Shown here: piece after piece, positions 40,157 to 50,641 of the stretch
How the letters are laid out: each line of letters begins with the position of its first letter
Position numbering within the stretch: position 1 is the stretch's first letter
Assembly: GCF_003852545.1 (NCBI RefSeq)
Contig: NZ_QAJR01000023.1
Coordinates: 1-64,000 of the forward strand
Origin: Acidovorax sp. FJL06
GTDB taxonomy: Bacteria; Pseudomonadota; Gammaproteobacteria; Burkholderiales; Burkholderiaceae_C
Length of the DNA: 64,000 nucleotides
Direction: 5' to 3'
Program-made: the position numbers and the translations under genes
Notes under the pieces: generated by a model
Databases searched by the model: none
What the model was told of the DNA's origin: nothing
What the model saw: the letters and a program-made list of their open reading frames with translations, nothing else

Positions 40157-40750
40157 ATGCCCCACACCCTGGCCGCGCCCACCCACAGCGAACTCATCAT
40201 CAAGAAAAGCCGCTTTATCGGCTGCGTGCAGCCCATGGCCGACCGCGCCAGCGCCCAGGCCGCTGTCGATGCCTTGTGGAAGCAGCACCCCGGGGCCGCC
40301 CACATTTGCTGGGCGCTGCTGGCAGGCGGGCAGTCGGCAGCGGTGGATGACGGCGAGCCCGGCGGCACGGCCGGGCGCCCCATGCTGGATGTGCTGCGCC
40401 ACCAGGACCTGGAAGGCGTGCTGGCCACCGTGGTGCGCTACTTTGGTGGTGTGAAGCTGGGGGCGGGCGGCCTGGTGCGCGCCTACACCGACACCATTGC
40501 CCAGGCTTTGCTCACCGCCCCCAAGGTCACGCTGCAGCGCATGGCCACGCTGCAGTGCCAGGTGCCCTATGCGCTGGAGGGCTTTGTGCGGCGCGAGGTC
40601 GAATCGGCCGGTGCCGAGCTGGTGGCGGTGCAGCATGGCACGCTGGTGCAGTTGCAGATCCGCCTGCCCGAGGCGCAAGCGGGCGCTTTTGTGCAGCGCA
40701 TCAACGATGGCGGCCAGGGCCGGGTGGGCTGGACAGACAACCGGCCCTGA
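40157..40750 (+). CDS. yigZ: YigZ/IMPACT-family protein
   Basis: 197 aa from ATG 40157 (MPHTLAAPTHSELIIKKSRF). It shows the N-terminal UPF0029/Impact domain: DDGEPGGTAGRPMLDVL and VRYFGGVKLGAGGLVRAY. A C-terminal DUF1949-like domain runs from about 135. The biochemical role in bacteria is unclear. The longer upstream frame was rejected because family members begin just before SELIIKKSRF. Confidence 0.9.
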   Translation: MPHTLAAPTHSELIIKKSRFIGCVQPMADRASAQAAVDALWKQHPGAAHICWALLAGGQSAAVDDGEPGGTAGRPMLDVLRHQDLEGVLATVVRYFGGVKLGAGGLVRAYTDTIAQALLTAPKVTLQRMATLQCQVPYALEGFVRREVESAGAELVAVQHGTLVQLQIRLPEAQAGAFVQRINDGGQGRVGWTDNRP

Positions 40751-40838
40751 CCCCAGGCCCACCCCCTGCGGCAGATGTAACACCCCTCAAGCCCGCCGCC
40801 GGGATGCCGATAAACCGCCATTACCGCAAGGAATCGCC

Positions 40839-41054
40839 ATGGACGTCGCCCTCGCCAACAGCATCGTCAGCACCGCCACCAACCTGGCCAGTGCCAAGAC
40901 ATCGGACGCGCTGAACATGGTGGTGCTGAAAAAGGCGCTGGACATGCAGGCCGTGTCGGCCGCCACCATGATCGACGCCATGCAGCAGTCCATGCCCCAG
41001 CCCCAGCTGGCCACCAGCGGCACGCTGGGCACCAACGTCAATACCTTCGCCTGA
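40839..41054 (+). CDS. YjfB-family putative motility protein
   Basis: 71 aa from ATG 40839 with AAGGAATCGCC upstream. Features are SIVSTATNLASAKTSDALNM, VVLKKALDMQAVSAATMIDA and a tail ending LGTNVNTFA, matching the short YjfB family annotated as putative motility proteins on the basis of neighbourhood and regulation in other bacteria. No flagellar genes lie in this window. Confidence 0.75.
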   Translation: MDVALANSIVSTATNLASAKTSDALNMVVLKKALDMQAVSAATMIDAMQQSMPQPQLATSGTLGTNVNTFA

Positions 41055-41086
41055 GAGCTTGAGCCCCCTCCGTTTGCGCTGGCTGG

Positions 41087-42232
41087 TCAGCGCAACCGCG
41101 CAGGCGACAGCCCTTCCACCCCCACGCCCTCGCGCACCAGTTCTTCGGCCAGCGGCTCGCCCCGCAACAGCTGCCGCGCCAGCAACGAGGCACCCGCCGC
41201 GCTCTGAATCCCATACCCGCCCTGCCCGGCGAGCCAGAAAAAGCCGGGCACGTGGTTGTCCCAGCCAATCACCATGTCGCCATCCGGCACAAACGAGCGC
41301 AGCCCCGCCCAGGTGTGTGACGGGCGGCGGATCTGGAACCGAGTCATTTCCTCGATGTGATAGATGCCCGTAGCCACGTCCAGCTCTTCGGGCACCACGT
41401 CGTGCGGGTGCGTCGGGTCGGCGTTGGCGGGTGAGCCCAGCAACTGGCCCGCATCGGGCTTGAAGTAAAAGCTCTCGTCAACCCCGATCACCGCAGGCCA
41501 GTGGGTCGCGTCCATGCCCTCGGGCACGGCAAAGGTGAAGGCGGTGCGCCGGCGCGGCTCCAGGCCAACGGGCGGAACGCCCGCCAGGCCTGCCACCACG
41601 TCGGCCCAGGCACCGGCTGCGTTGACTATTGATTTGGCCTGCAGCACCCGGCCATCGGCCAAGGTCACCAACCAGCCATCGCCCTGGCGCTGCAGGGCCG
41701 TGACCTCGGCGTTCGTCAGCACCTGGCCACCGCGCTGGCGCAGGCCGCGCAGGTAGCCCTGGTGCAGGGCATTCACATCAATGTCCGCCGCCTCGGGCTC
41801 GCTCATGCCTGCAGCCACGGCCTCGGGTTTGAGGCAAGGCAACATTGCCAGCAGCTCGGCCTTGTCCACCCACTGCACATTGGGCGAAGTGGCATGCGCT
41901 TCGTCGTAGGTCTGCTTGAGCAGATCCAGCTGGTCCGCCCCCGCCACATAGACCACGCCCCGGGGCGAGAGGATGGGGTCGGCGCCAAACTCAGGCGGCG
42001 GCGCATCGTAAAACGCGCGGCTGGCCCGGGTCAGCGCCTGGATGTTGGGCGTGCCATAGGTGGCCATGTACAGCGCGGCCGAGCGGCCGGTGGTGTGGTA
42101 GCCGGGCTGCGATTCGCGTTCCAGCAGCAACACACTGGCCGACTGGGCTGCGCCGCTTTCCTGCACCAGTTGCCACGCCACAGAGGCGCCAGCAATGCCT
42201 GCGCCGATCACGATGGTGTCCACGGATTGCAT
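41087..42232 (-). CDS. FAD-dependent glycine/D-amino-acid-oxidase-family protein (DAO)
   Basis: 381 aa. FAD motif VIGAGIAGASVAWQLVQE, GYHTTGRSAALYMATYG next to the flavin, and the C-terminal FFWLAGQGGYGIQSAAGAS that closes the FAD site. Similar proteins oxidise amino or imino acids. It is the last of four same-strand genes with D-serine dehydratase, a Bug protein and an amidase, 13 bp after the amidase, which favours a D-amino-acid or related substrate. Confidence 0.85.
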   Translation of the reverse strand: MQSVDTIVIGAGIAGASVAWQLVQESGAAQSASVLLLERESQPGYHTTGRSAALYMATYGTPNIQALTRASRAFYDAPPPEFGADPILSPRGVVYVAGADQLDLLKQTYDEAHATSPNVQWVDKAELLAMLPCLKPEAVAAGMSEPEAADIDVNALHQGYLRGLRQRGGQVLTNAEVTALQRQGDGWLVTLADGRVLQAKSIVNAAGAWADVVAGLAGVPPVGLEPRRRTAFTFAVPEGMDATHWPAVIGVDESFYFKPDAGQLLGSPANADPTHPHDVVPEELDVATGIYHIEEMTRFQIRRPSHTWAGLRSFVPDGDMVIGWDNHVPGFFWLAGQGGYGIQSAAGASLLARQLLRGEPLAEELVREGVGVEGLSPARLR

Positions 42233-42245
42233 CTACGTCTCCTGC

Positions 42246-43805
42246 TCAAACAGCGGATACCTGAGCGGCCGATGCCGCACGGTCGTCGCGCGGCAGGCTG
42301 CGGGCATCGCGGGGGTCGGGGGCGCCGGTCACGATGGAGGTCAGCGCGGGCTCGGCCCGCGTTTGCATCAGCTTGGCAATGTCCGGCCGGGGCCGCGCCA
42401 GCCCCGCAATGCCCTTGAACGCCTGCTCCAGCGCATGCCCCACGCCCAGCGTGTGGCGATCGGCTCGGAAGCGCCCCACGATCTGCAGGCCAAACGGCAT
42501 CCCTGCATCGTCCAACCCACAAGGCAGGCTCAGCGCCGGATGGGTGGTGAGCGTGCTCACATAGGTCAGCGCCAGCCAGCGGTAGTAGTTGGCCTGCGGC
42601 TCGCCGTTGATGTGGCTGGCAAACAGCTCGGTCCACGCAAAGGGCGACACGGGCGTGGTGGGCGCCAGGATCACGTCGTACTCCTCGTACAGCTTCTGGA
42701 ACCGCGCCAGGATGCGCGTCTGCTCGGCCTGGGCCCAGGCGCTGTCCAGCAGCGTCATGGCGGCGCCCATTTCGTAGTTGGCGCGGGTGTTGGGGCCCAG
42801 GCTGGCGGGGTCGCGCTCATAGGCCTCGCGCGTGCTGGCCACGAAGGCCTCGGCGCGCAGCACGTCGAAGCAGCGGTGCACATCGCCCAGGTCGATGTCG
42901 ATGGCGTCGCAACGCGCAAACAGGTGCTTCATGGCCTGCACCTTGTTGCGGAACACGGCGCGGATGCCGTTGTCCACCGCGCAGGCGCCAAAGTCTTCGG
43001 TGTAGGCCACGCGCAGGCGGCTCAGGTCCACGGTTTCGGGCAAAAGGAAGCTCGTCGGGTCCAGCGGGTAACTCAGCGGGTCGCCCGCCGACATGCCCGC
43101 CGAGGCCGCCAGCTGCAGGCAGGCTTCTTCCACCGTGCGGCCCATGGGGCCCACCACCGAGATCGGCGTCCAGCCCAGCAGCTTGCGCGAGCTGGGCACC
43201 ACACCGGGCGAGGGCCGGAAGCCCACCACGCCGCAGATGGACGCCGGGATGCGCAGCGACCCGCCCGTGTCCGACCCAGTGCACACCGGCAGCATGTCGC
43301 AGGCCAGCGCAGCGGCCGAGCCGCCCGACGAGCCCCCGGCGTTCAGGTTGGGGTTGAACGGGTTGCCCGTGGCGCCCCATACCGTGTTGCGCGAATTGGC
43401 ACCCGCCCCCATTTCGGGGATGTTGGTCTTGCCCGCCACGATGGCGCCCGCCGCACGCAGGCGCGCCACCAGCACGTTGTCCTCGGCGGGGATGTTGCTG
43501 CGGTAAATCTGCGAACCATAGGTGGTCAGCAGCCCCGCTGTGGCCTCCAGATCCTTCACGCCCATGGGCAGGCCATGCAGCAGGCCCAGCGGCTCGCCAC
43601 GCAACACGGCCTGCTCGGCCGCTTTGGCCTCGGTGCGGGCGCGGTCATAGCAAGTGGCCGTGACGGCATTCACATGCGGGTTCACCGCCTCGATGCGCGC
43701 GATGCAGGCGTCAAGCAGCTCCACCGGGGAAATCTCGCGCGTGCCGATGCGGTGGCGCAGTTCGTTGGCCGTCAGCTCGACCAGGGCTTGGGGGCTTGCT
43801 GTCAT
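42246..43805 (-). CDS. Amidase-signature family hydrolase
   Basis: 519 aa from ATG 43805, chosen because AAGGAGA lies about 10 bases upstream. The Ser-cisSer-Lys triad is present: Lys in MGVKDLEAT near 83, the Gly/Ser-rich NAGGSSGGSAAALA near 155, and nucleophile Ser in GSDTGGSLRIPAS near 180. It hydrolyses an amide; the substrate is unknown. Co-directional with dsdA and the Bug gene (37-bp gap before, 13 bp after). Confidence 0.9.
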   Translation of the reverse strand: MTASPQALVELTANELRHRIGTREISPVELLDACIARIEAVNPHVNAVTATCYDRARTEAKAAEQAVLRGEPLGLLHGLPMGVKDLEATAGLLTTYGSQIYRSNIPAEDNVLVARLRAAGAIVAGKTNIPEMGAGANSRNTVWGATGNPFNPNLNAGGSSGGSAAALACDMLPVCTGSDTGGSLRIPASICGVVGFRPSPGVVPSSRKLLGWTPISVVGPMGRTVEEACLQLAASAGMSAGDPLSYPLDPTSFLLPETVDLSRLRVAYTEDFGACAVDNGIRAVFRNKVQAMKHLFARCDAIDIDLGDVHRCFDVLRAEAFVASTREAYERDPASLGPNTRANYEMGAAMTLLDSAWAQAEQTRILARFQKLYEEYDVILAPTTPVSPFAWTELFASHINGEPQANYYRWLALTYVSTLTTHPALSLPCGLDDAGMPFGLQIVGRFRADRHTLGVGHALEQAFKGIAGLARPRPDIAKLMQTRAEPALTSIVTGAPDPRDARSLPRDDRAASAAQVSAV

Positions 43806-43842
43806 CTCGGGCTTGTCTCCTTGTTCGCGTGGGTTCATGCAT

Positions 43843-44829
43843 TCAGTCGGCCGTGATGCCCGCCCGCTGGGCAATGGCGCGCATCAGGGGCAGTTCCTTG
43901 TCGATCAGCTCGGTCACGGCTTTGGACGAAGCATAGGCGGGTTCAAACCCCGTGGCGATGAGCTTGTCACGCGTTTCCGGGTCGGCCACCACCTGGGCCA
44001 GCGCCAGCTCCAACCGCGCCTTCACGGCCGGTGGCAAACCACGCGGCGCCACCATGGCCAGCCAGGTGTCCATCTCCAGGCCCGGGTAGCCGCTTTCGGC
44101 CAGCGTGGGCACCTTGGGCAACAGGGCCGAGCGTTTGCCGGATGTCACCGCAATGGCCTTGATCTTGCCGTCCTTGAGCTGCGGCAGCGCGGCCGACACG
44201 GTATCGACGGTGAACGGAATCTGCCCGCCCAGCAGGTCGGTCATCGCAGGTGCGCTGCCCTTGTAGGGCACATGCTGGATCTTGAGGCCCGCGGCATGAA
44301 AGAACATCTCGCCCGCAAACTGCGAGGTGGTGCCCGCACCAAACGAGCCATACGAATATTTGTCCGGCCCGGCCTTCACCAGGGCCACGAACTGCTTCAC
44401 ATCGGCCACGGGCACATCCTTGTTGGCCAGCAGGATCAGGCCCGTGCGCCCGGCAATGCCAATGGGCTCAAAGCTCTTGACCGGGTCATACGGCAGCTTG
44501 GCGCGCACCGCCGGGTTCACGGTGAAGGTGGTGCCCGAACTCATGAGCAGCGTGTAGCCATCGGGCGCCGCCCGCGCCACCGAGGTGGCACCAATCACCG
44601 TGCCCGCCCCCGCGCGGTTGTCGATCACCACGCTCTGGCCCAGCTTGTCGCCCAGCTTCTTGCCGATCAGGCGGCCCAGCACATCGGTGGCGCCACCCGG
44701 CGGGAACGGGATCACCAGCGTGATCGGCTTGGTGGGAAAGGCCGCCTCCTGTGCCATGGCAGGCGCCCACGCGGTGGTCCCCAGGGCGGCAAAGAGGGCG
44801 GCAGACAAAAGCAGTTGCTTGCGGTTCAT
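43843..44829 (-). CDS. Bug/TctC-family periplasmic solute-binding protein
   Basis: 328 aa from ATG 44829. Sec signal peptide (MNRKQLLLSAALFAALGTTA, cleavage after AMA-Q near 27), then the Bug signature FPTKPITLVIPFPPGGATDV and the ligand loop GSFGAGTTSQFAGEMF. Such proteins bind carboxylates, amides or related small organics and are much expanded in this family. No TctA/TctB membrane genes are adjacent, as is usual for orphan Bugs. It lies between dsdA and the amidase gene. Confidence 0.93.
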   Translation of the reverse strand: MNRKQLLLSAALFAALGTTAWAPAMAQEAAFPTKPITLVIPFPPGGATDVLGRLIGKKLGDKLGQSVVIDNRAGAGTVIGATSVARAAPDGYTLLMSSGTTFTVNPAVRAKLPYDPVKSFEPIGIAGRTGLILLANKDVPVADVKQFVALVKAGPDKYSYGSFGAGTTSQFAGEMFFHAAGLKIQHVPYKGSAPAMTDLLGGQIPFTVDTVSAALPQLKDGKIKAIAVTSGKRSALLPKVPTLAESGYPGLEMDTWLAMVAPRGLPPAVKARLELALAQVVADPETRDKLIATGFEPAYASSKAVTELIDKELPLMRAIAQRAGITAD

Positions 44830-44875
44830 GGGGTTCTCTCCAAAGGTCACAAAGGTTGATGAAGCCGGGAACGGG

Positions 44876-46228
44876 TCAGCCTTGCGCCGCAAGCACGGCC
44901 CGCCCGCGCTGCACAAAGCCCTGGTATTGCGCATCGGGCACCAGCAGGCCGCCCGTGGTCCACACCAGGTGGGTGGCGTTGTGCAGCACGGCGTCGATGC
45001 CCGAGTTGCGCAGCCAGGCCTGCCCGGCCGTGGTGCCCGTCAGCAGGGTCGGGCCGCTGAAGCCTGCAGCGGCCGAAGGCTCAATGCGCTCGCCCAGGGC
45101 ATCGAGCACCTGCACCAGCTGCGCAAACAAGGTGTCGTCGGCCACCGTGAACACACCCGACAGCAGCGGCCGCATCAGCTCGGCCGCCAGCAGCGAGGCC
45201 CGCGGCACGGCCAGGCCGTCGGCCTCGGTGCGGTTGGTCAGGCCCCAGTCGTAGACCGAGGGGTGCTCCCCCTGCCCGGCCATCATTTGCACCATGAAGC
45301 ACGGCGACTGCACCGGCTCGGCAAAAAAGCAGTGCACATGCGGCCCCAGCACCTGCCGCAGGCCAAAGGTGATGCCCGCCGGCGCACCGCCCACACCGCA
45401 GGGCAGGTAAACGATGAGGGGGTGCTCGGCATCCACCGCCACGCCCTGCTCGGCCAGCTGCTTTTGGAGGTGCAGCGCGGCTGCGCTGTAGCCCAGCAGC
45501 AGCGAGAACGATTGCTCGTCGTCCACAAAGTGGCACAGCGGGTTGCTGGCCGCCTCGGCACGGCCTGCGGCCACGGCGCGTTCGTAGTCGCCCGTGTGCT
45601 CCACCACCTGCACACCACGCTGGCGCAAGCGGTCTTTTTTCCATTCCTTGGCATCGGCCGACATGTGCACCGTGGCCTGAAAGCCCAGGGCCGATGCCAC
45701 CACACCAATGCCCATGCCCAGGTTGCCGGTGGAGCCCACCGCCACCTGGTAGCGGCCCAGCACCTCGCGCGCCTGCGGCGTCGCCAGCGCTCGGTAGTCG
45801 CCCCCGGGCTGCACCAGCCCATGCTGCAGCGCCAGCCCCTCGGCAAACTCCAGCACCTCGTGCATGCCGCCCCGGGCCTTGATGGAGCCCGCCACGGGCA
45901 GGCTGTGGTCGGCCTTGATGAACAGGCGGCCTTGCGCGTCGGCCATGCCCAGTGCAGGCGCCAGCGCCGCAGCAGGCAGCAGGGGCGACTCCACCACGCC
46001 TCCGGTGGCGGCGAGCTCGGGGAACACCTGCGCCAGCAGCCCGGCAAAACGGGCCAGGCGGGCAGCCGCTGCGTGCGTATCATCCAGACTAATGGTTCTG
46101 CCCAGTGCAGGCAGCGCGGCGGCGGGTTGTGCCTGCCGGGCTACATTGGTCCACAACGCAGGCTGGGCGTTGCGCAGGCGGGTGGCCAGCAGGGCATCGA
46201 TGAGAGGTTGGGATTCGGCAATCGTCAT
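44876..46228 (-). CDS. dsdA: D-serine ammonia-lyase (D-serine dehydratase)
   Basis: 450 aa, close to E. coli DsdA at 442. PLP Lys near 117 in [17 protein letters not shown], the phosphate-binding [13 protein letters not shown], and the C-terminal [10 protein letters not shown]. It converts D-serine to pyruvate and ammonia. The divergent LysR gene at 46322 is in the place of dsdC, and it heads a four-gene run with bug, amidase and oxidase genes (46-bp gap). Confidence 0.93.
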   Translation of the reverse strand: MTIAESQPLIDALLATRLRNAQPALWTNVARQAQPAAALPALGRTISLDDTHAAAARLARFAGLLAQVFPELAATGGVVESPLLPAAALAPALGMADAQGRLFIKADHSLPVAGSIKARGGMHEVLEFAEGLALQHGLVQPGGDYRALATPQAREVLGRYQVAVGSTGNLGMGIGVVASALGFQATVHMSADAKEWKKDRLRQRGVQVVEHTGDYERAVAAGRAEAASNPLCHFVDDEQSFSLLLGYSAAALHLQKQLAEQGVAVDAEHPLIVYLPCGVGGAPAGITFGLRQVLGPHVHCFFAEPVQSPCFMVQMMAGQGEHPSVYDWGLTNRTEADGLAVPRASLLAAELMRPLLSGVFTVADDTLFAQLVQVLDALGERIEPSAAAGFSGPTLLTGTTAGQAWLRNSGIDAVLHNATHLVWTTGGLLVPDAQYQGFVQRGRAVLAAQG

Positions 46229-46321
46229 GGCGCGTTCATCTCGAAAAGTCTTGCCCCCATTCTTCGCCGGTCACGCCCCCGTCACAAACCATTTATATTG
46301 AGCGCAGCATTAGTATTAATA

Positions 46322-47374
46322 ATGGATATTCGCCTCTCCCCCTCCCTGCTGGCCTGGCTGCGCAGTTTTGATGCAGCCGCCCGCCACGGCAGCTTTACCA
46401 AGGCGGCGGCCGAGCTGTGCATCACCCAGGGCGCCGTGAGCCAGCAGGTCAAGCAGCTCGAAGACTGGCTGCGCCGCCCGCTGTTCTTGCGCACGCCACG
46501 CGCCCTGGTGCCTACGCCCGAGGGCAAATGGCTGGCCGTGGTGCTGCGCGAGAGCTTTGACGCCATCGAAAGCACCCTGGCCCAGATGCGCCAGCCAGCA
46601 GAGGCCGCCACCGCCACGCTGAGCTGCTCGCCCTCGTTTGCCATGAGCTGGCTCACCCCCCGGCTGGGCGACTTCTTTCGCCAGCACCCCCACACCGGGC
46701 TGCGCGTGTTTGGCGAGTTCCACACCCTGGACCGCACCCGCATGGTGCGCGACGGCGTGGAAGCCGCCGTGCGTTTTGACCTGGGCGGCTACCGCGACCT
46801 GAACGCCACCGTGTTCCTCGACGAATGGCTCATCCCCGTGGCCAGCCCCGAGTTCCTGGCCCGCCACCCGCCCATTACCACCACGCAAGACCTGCACGGC
46901 GACTGGCTGCTGCACGACGGCAGCGCCTGGGATGGCGCAGACACGTACGAGGAATGGCAACACTGGTTTGCGCAGATGGGCGCCACGCCACCGCCCTGGA
47001 CCGGTGGCCAGCAGTTCAACCTGTCGCAACTGGCCTTGGGCGCCGCGCTGGCCGGCCAGGGCATTGCCATGGGCCGCGCGGCGCTGGTGCTGCAGGACAT
47101 GAAAGCCGGGCGCCTGGTGCCGCTGCTGGGGCGCAGCGTGCCATCGCGCGCGGCGTATTCGTTTGTGACCACCAGCCACCCCAGCCCCGCCATGCAAACG
47201 GTGCGGGACTGGCTAATGGAAGAGGCGCGGCGATTTTGCGAAGAGCGGGCGCAGATTCTGCCCCTGCCCCGGCCTCTGGGGACAAGCCGCTCGATGGAGC
47301 CCGGCGCAGCCCAGCTCTCAACCCCTACGCCTGCCCCCGCAGCCAGTCGATCAAGGCGCGCAGCGCCGGGCTGA
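46322..47374 (+). CDS. LysR-family regulator, divergent from dsdA (dsdC-like position)
   Basis: 350 aa from ATG 46322. N-terminal helix-turn-helix AAARHGSFTKAAAELCITQG then QLEDWLRRPLFLR, followed by a substrate-binding domain. The GcvA/DsdC-like start SLLAWLRSFDAAAR and divergent position suggest control of the dsdA operon; the 93-bp gap is AT-rich near the start (ATTAGTATTAATAATGG). Its last 50 bp overlap the convergent LysR gene. Confidence 0.9.
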   Translation: MDIRLSPSLLAWLRSFDAAARHGSFTKAAAELCITQGAVSQQVKQLEDWLRRPLFLRTPRALVPTPEGKWLAVVLRESFDAIESTLAQMRQPAEAATATLSCSPSFAMSWLTPRLGDFFRQHPHTGLRVFGEFHTLDRTRMVRDGVEAAVRFDLGGYRDLNATVFLDEWLIPVASPEFLARHPPITTTQDLHGDWLLHDGSAWDGADTYEEWQHWFAQMGATPPPWTGGQQFNLSQLALGAALAGQGIAMGRAALVLQDMKAGRLVPLLGRSVPSRAAYSFVTTSHPSPAMQTVRDWLMEEARRFCEERAQILPLPRPLGTSRSMEPGAAQLSTPTPAPAASRSRRAAPG

Positions 47375-48227
47375 CCTGCTTGCGCCCGGGGTAATACAGC
47401 GCAAAGCCGGGCTCGGCCGGGCACCAGTCGGCCAGGGCCTGCACCAATTGGCCCGCGCGCAGGTGCGGTAGAGCCATCGCTTCGTACACATAGGCCCAGC
47501 CTGCGCCCCCCAGCGCGGCACGCAGGGCCAGGCGCTGGTCGTCCACGGTGAGCGGGCCTTCCACGGCCAGGTCAAAGGCCTGGGCGCCTTCACCCGGGGG
47601 CACAAATTGCCAGCGGTACAGCGCCCCGCTGGGGAAGCGCTGGCGCACGCAGGGCCGCTGCAGCAGGTCGTGCGGGGTTTCGGGCACGCCCAGGGCGGTG
47701 GCCAATGTGGGGGCGGCTACCACGGCAAACCGCTGTGGTGGCCCGATGGGCACGGCCACCATGTCCTGCGGCAGGGCTTCGGGGAAGCGGACGCCCGCAT
47801 CAAACCCCTCACGCACGATGTCCACCAGCCCGTCCTGGGTGCACACCTCCAGCGCCACGCCGGGGTGGGCCTTCAAAAATCCGCCCAGCAAAGGGCCGAG
47901 CAGCAGGTCGGCGGCGCTGCGCGGCACATTGAGCCGCAGATGCCCACGCACCTCCTGGCCCCACTGGGCCGCCTCGGCCAGCGCGCCGTCCAGCCCCTGC
48001 ATCACCGGCATGAGCTGGGCCCGCAGCTGGGTGCCCGCCTGGGTCATGGACACGCTGCGCGTGCTGCGCTGCAGCAGGGGCACGCCCAGCCGCTCTTCCA
48101 GCGTGCGCACGGCCTGGCTTACCGACGATGGCGACAGGTTCAACGCCCGGGCCGCGCGCCGAAAGCTGCGCCACTCGGCCACGGCCATGAAGGCACGCAG
48201 GTGCTGGAGGTCGGGGGGTGCGGGCAT
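47325..48227 (-). CDS. LysR-family regulator, divergent from an aldo/keto reductase gene
   Basis: 300 aa from ATG 48227 (MPAPPDLQHLRAFMAVAEW). HTH in AARALNLSPSSVSQAVRTLE, effector domain from about 90. CrgA/YafC-like features. It faces the aldo/keto reductase gene across 167 bp and probably controls it. Its 3' end overlaps the convergent LysR gene by 50 bp. Confidence 0.9.
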   Translation of the reverse strand: MPAPPDLQHLRAFMAVAEWRSFRRAARALNLSPSSVSQAVRTLEERLGVPLLQRSTRSVSMTQAGTQLRAQLMPVMQGLDGALAEAAQWGQEVRGHLRLNVPRSAADLLLGPLLGGFLKAHPGVALEVCTQDGLVDIVREGFDAGVRFPEALPQDMVAVPIGPPQRFAVVAAPTLATALGVPETPHDLLQRPCVRQRFPSGALYRWQFVPPGEGAQAFDLAVEGPLTVDDQRLALRAALGGAGWAYVYEAMALPHLRAGQLVQALADWCPAEPGFALYYPGRKQVSPALRALIDWLRGQA

Positions 48228-48394
48228 GGGGCGGATTGTTCCACACCCACCGGCCTGCAAAGGGCGGGATGGCGCGGCCATTGTGCGGCCTGGCCGGACA
48301 GTGCATTCAGACCAGAAGCGCTTGCGGGAGGATGCTCGCAGGCAGAACATCCACCTCTTTGCTGCAGGTACCTGCCACTACCCAAAGGAATCAT

Positions 48395-49435
<1,041 letters not shown>

Positions 49436-49532
49436 GGGCCCATTCATGGTGCGCCTTTGGCGATGGATTGGCCCACCCACCGCTTCTGTGCACAATCGTG
49501 CCACCACGCGCCTTTGCCCGGCCCGCCGCACC

Positions 49533-50153
49533 ATGAGCCTCTCCACCGTCTTCAAGATCGCCATCGCGCTGTTGATCGCGTTTTTTGCCGTCGAGAAGCT
49601 GCGGCTGCACCGTGCGGGCCAGCAGCTGCAGGGCCCGGTGGCTGTGCAGCCGCCGTTTGCCGAAAGCCCCGTGCAAACGGCCACGCGCGATGCGCCGTTT
49701 GTGCGGCAGGGGTATGAGATCAAGCCGCTGGCGAACTTTGCGGTGCGGGCGCGGGTGCTGTCGCGCGAGGACTATTCGCTGGGCAGGGAGGCCGATCTGT
49801 CGCGCACCGACCTGGCGCTGGGCTGGAAGCGCATGGCCGACCCGGCGGTGTACGGGCCGCTCAACATCACCCAGGGCGGCCGCTGGTACCGCTATTCCTG
49901 GCGCGACCAGCCACCCATCCCCGTGCAGGAGATCATCGAGTCGTCGGCCAACATGCACATGATTGCGGCCGACGCGGCGGTGGAGCGCGCCCTGGCCAAG
50001 GTCCGCCAGGGCCAGTTGGTGCGCATCACCGGCAAGCTGGTGGAGGTGAGCCACGCGAGCGGCTGGCGCTGGACCAGTTCGCTCACCCGCACGGATTCGG
50101 GCGCCAACTCCTGCGAGCTGGTGTTTGTGGAGTCGCTGCAGACTGAAGACTGA
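49533..50153 (+). CDS. Conserved hypothetical protein with N-terminal membrane anchor
   Basis: 206 aa from ATG 49533 (MSLSTVFKIAIALLIAFFAV), one N-terminal transmembrane helix and the rest outside or periplasmic. Recognisable blocks such as FAVRARVLSREDYSLGREAD, LSRTDLALGWKRM, IESSANMHMIAAD and WRWTSSLTRTDSG also occur, as I remember, in uncharacterised proteobacterial proteins. No enzyme motif is known to me. Open frame upstream of 49533 overlaps the reductase and was rejected. Confidence 0.7.
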   Translation: MSLSTVFKIAIALLIAFFAVEKLRLHRAGQQLQGPVAVQPPFAESPVQTATRDAPFVRQGYEIKPLANFAVRARVLSREDYSLGREADLSRTDLALGWKRMADPAVYGPLNITQGGRWYRYSWRDQPPIPVQEIIESSANMHMIAADAAVERALAKVRQGQLVRITGKLVEVSHASGWRWTSSLTRTDSGANSCELVFVESLQTED

Positions 50154-50350
50154 GCCGGACCGACATGGATGCCAACGCCGATGCCGACGCCAATCCCCCC
50201 AAGGTGCTTCCAGATCAATAGCAATCAGCGCACCACCATAGCGCGCTTTGCCGGACTTTTTGGCATTCCCTACCAGCCTGTACGGTCAGAGCCCCGCCGT
50301 GGCCGCCGAGCCTGGATACTGCAGCACAACGACCCCAGCGAGAGGACGCC

Positions 50351-50635
50351 ATGGCCAAGATCCTGGAAGTGAAGTACGAGCACCAGGCCGACGCACGCGT
50401 GTGCGAGGTGGCCCAGAAAAGCCTGGCCGACCTGTGCTGGCACCAGGTGGACTACCCCACGCAGGCCAGCGGGGACGCAATCTGGTTCATGGTGGCCTAT
50501 GCGAACCAGGCCAGTTTCAAGGTCTACCGCGTCAAGCACGCCAGCCAGGCCGACCTCAAGCTCTTCAAGGTAGCGACGCCCGAGGAAGCCGGCTGGCGCA
50601 CCAAGGACCATCTGCTGCGCGGCAAGCTGGGCTAG
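50351..50635 (+). CDS. DUF6150-like small protein
   Basis: 94 aa from ATG 50351. Repeated short strand-like units with Ala-Asp pairs (EHQADARVCEV, KSLADLCWHQV, NQASFKVYRV, SQADLKLFKV) and an acidic GWRTKDHL end. The pattern matches the DUF6150 family, function unknown. Cytosolic, no signal peptide. Confidence 0.7.
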   Translation: MAKILEVKYEHQADARVCEVAQKSLADLCWHQVDYPTQASGDAIWFMVAYANQASFKVYRVKHASQADLKLFKVATPEEAGWRTKDHLLRGKLG

Positions 50636-50641
50636 GCTGTA

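Noticed and set aside
44585-46321. Long N-terminal extension of the dsdA-side LysR frame
   Set aside because: It runs antisense through dsdA; the LysR family start is at 46322.
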